Shown here piece after piece: positions 59,895-64,000 of a stretch of DNA of 64,000 bases (its first letter is position 1; every line of letters starts with the position of its first letter). The stretch is from Microbacterium schleiferi (lineage in GTDB: Bacteria > Actinomycetota > Actinomycetes > Actinomycetales > Microbacteriaceae), in the NCBI RefSeq assembly GCF_015565955.1, contig NZ_CP064760.1, positions 124,001 through 188,000 of the forward strand, given 5' to 3'. The notes beneath the pieces were generated by a model. The model worked only from the letters and a program-made list of their open reading frames with translations, made no database searches and was not told where the DNA came from. The translations under genes were made by a program, and so were the position numbers.

Positions 59895-62551
59895 TCAGTC
59901 TCCGGTCGTGCCGAGCATCCGTGCCAGCTCGTCACGGCCAGAGACACCGAGCTTGCGGTAGGCACTGGCGAGGTGGTTGTCGACGGTACGCACCGAAAGG
60001 CCCAGGGCGTCGGCAATCTCGCGGCTGCGGAGACGATCCGCGGCCGCTCTGGCGACCTGCCACTCTCGGGCGGTGAGATTCCCGTCGTCAGTCTCGGCGG
60101 TGCGCACGGGGTCGGTCGTGCCCGCGGCCTTGAGTTCGGCAACGACGACACGGGCGCGCGCTCTGATGGCTGGGACGCTCGTACGAGTCGTGGCGTCCTC
60201 GGCCAGACGGAGCGCGAGCGCAACCATGCCCGCGTGCCGCAATCGAGGCGCCAGAGCAACGCAGCGCCCGAGGTCTCCGCGCGCGCTCGCGCTCGCCGTC
60301 TGCGCGAGGAGCTCGCAGAGCACAGACGTGCCCGGGGCCGCGGCTGCTGCCAGCACGTCGGCCACATCGCGCGCCCGTCCCCACCGCATCGCGACCGACG
60401 CGGTCAGCGCCGCGAGCAGGTGGTGGCCTTGACGCACCCCCTCCTCCGCTGCGACCCGAAGGCGGTGGGAGGCCTCCTCCACGAGCCCCTTCCGTGCAAG
60501 CGCCCACGCTGCTGCTTCGGAGAGTTGCATCGTGACCTTCACATCCGTGGAGACGACGTGCTCGCAGGGATCTGACGCGTGATCCCCCGCGTCAGCGATG
60601 ACCTCGCACGTCGTCTGGAGCGCTCGTGCCACCTCGACGAGGCCGGTGAAGTCACGCCACTCCAGAAGCTGAACGGCCCGGCGAGCAAGCTCGAGGGCTC
60701 GATCACCGCGGCCTGCGTGAAGCTCGACGAGCGCGAGCGTATACGTCCACAGTCCGGCGGCTTCGGCCTCGCTGTCAACGAGTCGTTCCTCGGCCAGGTG
60801 GGTCGCCGCCTGGATGTCACCGGATGCCACGTGCACGAGAAACTGAGAGAGGTCGAAGAGACCGCGCGCGTGTGGCAGATCGACGTGGTAGGCCTCGGCG
60901 AGTGGATACCCTTCCGTCAGCGCCGCTGCTGCGGCGGTGACGTCCCCCGACATGGTTGCGAACATCGCTTCGGTGAGCAGCTCGTTGAGTCGGGCGAGGG
61001 AGGAGCGTCGGCGGCGGCGTCGAAGTCTGCGGGCTCGCCGACCATTGCCCGCAGCTTGGCCCGCTCTGCCGCCAGACCCGCGGCATCGCCCGAGTCGCCG
61101 AGCTCGTCGAGCACCCGGTTCGCCTGCCTGATGGCCTCCTGCGGGTCCCGCAACCGGTATGCAAGGTGGTGGAGATGGCGAAGCGCGACAATCACCTTCT
61201 CTTCATCGCTGACGGCTCGCTGAGCTGCACGGTCGAACGCTCCGTCTGCATCGCGGCCGAGAGCCGATAGTGCCACCGCTGACACCAGCGCTGATGAGGT
61301 CGTGGGATTGCGGACGTCGGCCGCGGTCGCTAACCGCAGCGCTGTCTCGAAGTCTCCTGCCGACGCCGCCGCGCGTGCCGCCCACTCCAATTCGTCCGTC
61401 GCGATGTCGTCCACCGGGCAAAGGTGAATCGCCGCGCGCAGGTCATCTGGATCGCGCGTCGACCGGAGAGCGGACGCGGCGCGGTCGACGAGGCGCGTAC
61501 GGTCTTCGCCGGGCATATCGGCCAGCAGCGCCTCGGTTAGCAGCGGGTGGCCCAGGCGCACGAACTGACGGTCTCCGTTGTGTGACACCGTCACGAGCGC
61601 CTGCTCGACCAGTGATGCGAGCGCTTCGTCGTCAACCGCGGTAGCCACGTCGCGGGGCCACGGTTGCGACAGAGCGAGCATCCGGGCGAGTTCTGTCTCA
61701 CTCGCGCTGAGGTGCATCAGTTGTCTGCGCGCACCGTCGAGGACGTGCGGTGCGACGCCGTGGTCGTCGACCTCGATACCGATAGGCCCGCGACGCACGC
61801 CCCCGCGCTCATCGGCCGTCATGACCAGCTCGCGCAGCATGAGCGGGTTGCCCTGCGACGCTCGAGTGAGACGCGCGCTCGTATCTGGGCTCGCGTGCTC
61901 ACCGAAGTAGAGATGGAGCGCGCTGTCGACCTCCGCCAGCGACAGCGGGGCGAGCGCCGCGCGGTGCAGGAGGCCCTCGGCGTCTAGCCGGGTGAGGATC
62001 GCGCTCGACGTCGCCGTTGCCCGGTCGGTCATGATCGCGGTCATCCCGAAGACCCGAATGAGTTGGTAGATGATCCCCGCTGAGACCTCGTCCAGAAGCG
62101 ACGCATCGTCCACTGCCAGCACATGATCGGCTGCTCGCGGGCCCAAGAGCGCGACCATCTGATGGAGCCGGTCGCCGACAGAGAGCGCATCTGCGTCGCC
62201 CGGAAGCCGGCCGCGAAGACTCGCGAGCACGGGAGCCAGAGCCGCGGCCGGCACGTCGCGGAGCTCGAAGACCCCCACCACCGGGATGATCGTCTTCCCG
62301 GCGCGGGCCAGGTCAGCGCTGACCGAGCGCGCGAGGGTCGTCTTGCCAGCCCCCGCATCACCGATGATCATCCATGCGCGCGACTGCCGAGACGACAGGT
62401 AGCTGACGATCTCCGAGTTGATCGACGCGCGCGCGATCGTCGGCCAGGTCGAGGGGGGCCGCGAGTCACGGAGCACGATCTCGACGTTATCGTCGTTGGC
62501 CGCCGCCCCCAACGACCTGGGGGTCACCGTGGTCTCTTTCGAGGCAAACAC
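59895..62551 (-). CDS. LuxR family regulator with AAA ATPase (LAL-type; apparent frameshift)
   Basis: This large regulator has an N-terminal P-loop ATPase (GDAGAGKTTLARS, Walker B-like HVLAVDDASLLDE), a long TPR-like middle and a C-terminal LuxR helix-turn-helix (LTAREWQVARAAADRLRSRE, EIADALGLSVRTVDNHL). The frame breaks near 60998; one base added to the G/C run (60998-61000) joins the parts into about 885 aa, normal for the MalT/LAL family. The inducer is unknown. The start at 62551 is tentative. Confidence 0.85.
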
Positions 62552-62580
62552 AGGGTCGCTGACGTGGCAGCGCGTCCTGG

Positions 62581-62926
62581 CTACTCCGGCAGTGCAGAGT
62601 CGCTGGGCTCGAAGAACGCGGCGTAGAAATAGCCGGGTGCGCCGTCCCAGGTGACGCTCAGGTCGATGGCGTTCACCGCAGGCTGCGAGCCGCTAGATCC
62701 GGCGATGGTGACAAGCTCGCCGTTGCACGGAATCTCTCCGCCGCTACCGCCGGCCCAGCTTGAGTCGCTGCGAGGGATCCAGCCGACAACAGCGGTCTCA
62801 CCGGGTGCCGCGAAACAGCCAACGACCATCTCGCTGACACTCGGCAAAGGTTCGGCGAACGTGAGGACAGTAAGCCGAGAGGGTAACCGTGACAAGCGCG
62901 ATGATCCCGATGCTCCGCCCCCGCAT
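62581..62926 (-). CDS. Putative secreted protein (N-terminus uncertain)
   Basis: Residues read from 62895 (TVLTFAEPLPSVSEMVVG, then CFAAPGETAVVGW) form a small acidic domain of unknown family. ATG 62926 follows TAGGGT and 6 nt and opens a signal-peptide-like stretch (MRGRSIGIIALVTVTLSA) in another frame. The two frames do not join by a single lost base, so either the start is elsewhere or two indels are present. Confidence 0.45.
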
Positions 62927-62968
62927 GCCGTGACCCTATCCCGCGGCCCGGTGCTACGAAGACGGTGA

Positions 62969-63319
62969 GGCGGGCATTCGCACGTGGCCGCCGACCTGCC
63001 GGAACGGTTGCCCGATGCGATGATCGAACAGATTCACCAGAGCCCGATGTTCCCTCAGCTTGTCCAGCTCGCGCAGTCGGTCGTCTACGACGCGACCCTC
63101 ACCCGAGCGTGCGACACCCCGGATGGCCGGATGCTTCGCGTCGAGGCTCAGACCGCGGTGCTCTGCGGCGGCGAGACCTTTCCGTTCCTCGCAGATTCGT
63201 CTCGCGCACTCGCCGACGCTATGGGGGCGGAGCTCGTCATCGTGCCCGAATCTCGAGGGCACCGCCCCGATCCGGTCGCGACCGCGCGTGTCATCGTGGA
63301 GCGCATCGCCTCGGCGTAG
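62969..63319 (+). pseudogene. Remnant of an alpha/beta hydrolase
   Basis: The open frame (from 62969; first usable start GTG 62984) encodes only the end of an alpha/beta hydrolase: ADLPERL, then PMFPQLVQLAQSVVYDATL, VLCGGETFPFLADSSRALAD and a final GHRPD that resembles the catalytic-His region. The nucleophile elbow and most of the core are missing, and about 25-30 residues seem deleted between ADLPERL and PDAMIEQ. It is probably a degraded fragment. Confidence 0.5.
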
Positions 63320-63320
63320 A

Positions 63321-63860
63321 TCAGGCGGCGGGCACCGAGTGGATGTCTGACGAGAACGTCTGTCCGTTCAGCTCGAGGTAGAGATGACGCTCGGTCACCG
63401 ACAGACTCATCGTGGTGCGCCGTTCGATGATCGCGGACGCTGCCTCGACGAAGCCGCGGTCGAAGCTGTAGACCGGGATCTCGGATCCTCGATGGATGCG
63501 CTTGCCCTCCCACGCCGCCACGAGCTTGCCCGGATCGCGATGCGTGTAGACCGCGACCCGGCCCGCCTTCATGCTGCCCTCGTACAGGCGTGCGGCATCC
63601 GGCGCCCCCACCTCGATCCACGCCGTCAGCGCGCCCGTGGCGTCGCGGACGACGATCGCTGGCTCGTCCGTCGACGAGATCCCCTCGGTGAACGCGATGC
63701 CCTCCTCGTACTCCAGCGCGTACGCGAGCACGCGGGTCAGCATGTACACGTCGGTCTCGGACGGATGCCGCGCCACCCGCAGCGGCAGATCCTCGTAGAC
63801 GCCGCGGTCGACATCCGCGAGCGTCACGGTGAACGTGTGGATCGTCGCGCCGGCAGCCAT
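63321..63860 (-). CDS. YaeQ family protein
   Basis: This 179-aa protein is a good match to YaeQ: ATIHTFTVTLADVDRGVYED at the start, HPSETDVYMLTRVLAYALEY and GISSTDEPAIVVRD. The family has a restriction-nuclease-like fold, but its role is unresolved. ATG 63860 lies 6 nt after TAGGCT. Confidence 0.9.
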   Translation of the reverse strand: MAAGATIHTFTVTLADVDRGVYEDLPLRVARHPSETDVYMLTRVLAYALEYEEGIAFTEGISSTDEPAIVVRDATGALTAWIEVGAPDAARLYEGSMKAGRVAVYTHRDPGKLVAAWEGKRIHRGSEIPVYSFDRGFVEAASAIIERRTTMSLSVTERHLYLELNGQTFSSDIHSVPAA

Positions 63861-64000
63861 CCCGCCAGCCTATGCGGCGGGGCGGAGGAGAGCCGGAGGG
63901 CCTGCTGCATTCGTGGGTAGCGTGCGACGAACTTGGCGATCTCCTCGTCGAACGGCTGCTTGCCGCAGGGAACCTCGTCAAGGGTGAAGCGGAACAGGAC
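63824..64000 (-). CDS. Partial open frame running off the window edge
   Basis: The minus strand is open from the right edge to a TGA at 63824-63826 and reads LFRFTLDEVPCGKQPFDEEI ... FVARYPRMQQALRL, which looks like the C-terminal end of a real protein. The last 36 bases overlap the yaeQ gene, so the true stop may be earlier (a TAG near 63870 comes into frame if one base is missing). No family was recognised. Confidence 0.4.
   Translation of the reverse strand, partial: VLFRFTLDEVPCGKQPFDEEIAKFVARYPRMQQALRLSSAPPHRLAGWLPARRSTRSP

Overview
The window is high-GC actinobacterial DNA. The word GGATGC/GCATCC is very frequent, DUF3073 and a mycoredoxin-like protein are present, and purine genes are scattered as in Microbacteriaceae, so a Microbacterium-like organism is the best guess (inference; no rRNA gene is present). 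No tRNA, rRNA, prophage, insertion sequence or CRISPR array was recognised. Almost all of the DNA is chromosomal housekeeping and metabolic sequence with short intergenic gaps.

Layout. 0.1-3.0 kb: a MobA-like nucleotidyltransferase, a D-2-hydroxyacid dehydrogenase and purQ/purS. 3.1-9.2 kb: a cellobiose-type operon (binding lipoprotein, two permeases, GH1 beta-glucosidase, LacI/CebR regulator) behind a promoter with three CebR-type operators; it lies between purSQ and purC. 9.3-18.7 kb: purC, a GNAT-AAA+ fusion ATPase, a PadR-MFS pair, purD, a sterol-carrier-like protein, purM, purF and DUF3073. 18.8-23.1 kb: UspA, a PadR/DUF4097 pair with its own operators, a MerR/TipA-type regulator and two crcB fluoride channel genes. 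23.2-31.9 kb: an RND exporter with an acidic tail, an aldose epimerase, a DEAD-box RNA helicase with an arginine/aspartate repeat region and a radical SAM protein. 32-46 kb: acyl-CoA dehydrogenase, an ECF vitamin transporter (T, AA', S), pirin, GNAT, a DUF3516 helicase, RecQ, gluconokinase and acyl-CoA oxidase. 46-64 kb: Tag glycosylase, a resolvase-like protein, an NhaP antiporter, malate dehydrogenase, a GMC oxidoreductase/ALDH pair, mycoredoxin, a glycosyltransferase, a deacetylase, MutT, an ACT protein, a DUF2236 oxygenase, NrdI, a large LuxR regulator and YaeQ.

Four whole-window patterns stand out. (1) About eleven apparent frameshifts, each explained by one missing G or C in a run of 3-5, point to a systematic sequencing or assembly defect rather than gene decay. 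(2) Many genes have a TANNNT box 6-7 nt before the start codon, so leaderless transcription is common. (3) Short tandem repeats repeatedly begin at or next to stop codons, mainly between convergent genes, including two families of palindromic elements. (4) The word ACGGATGCC/GGCATCCGT is frequent and forms perfect inverted pairs that look like bidirectional terminators, reminiscent of DNA-uptake sequences.

Reading frames were checked by hand translation; family names come from recognition of motifs, not from database searches.
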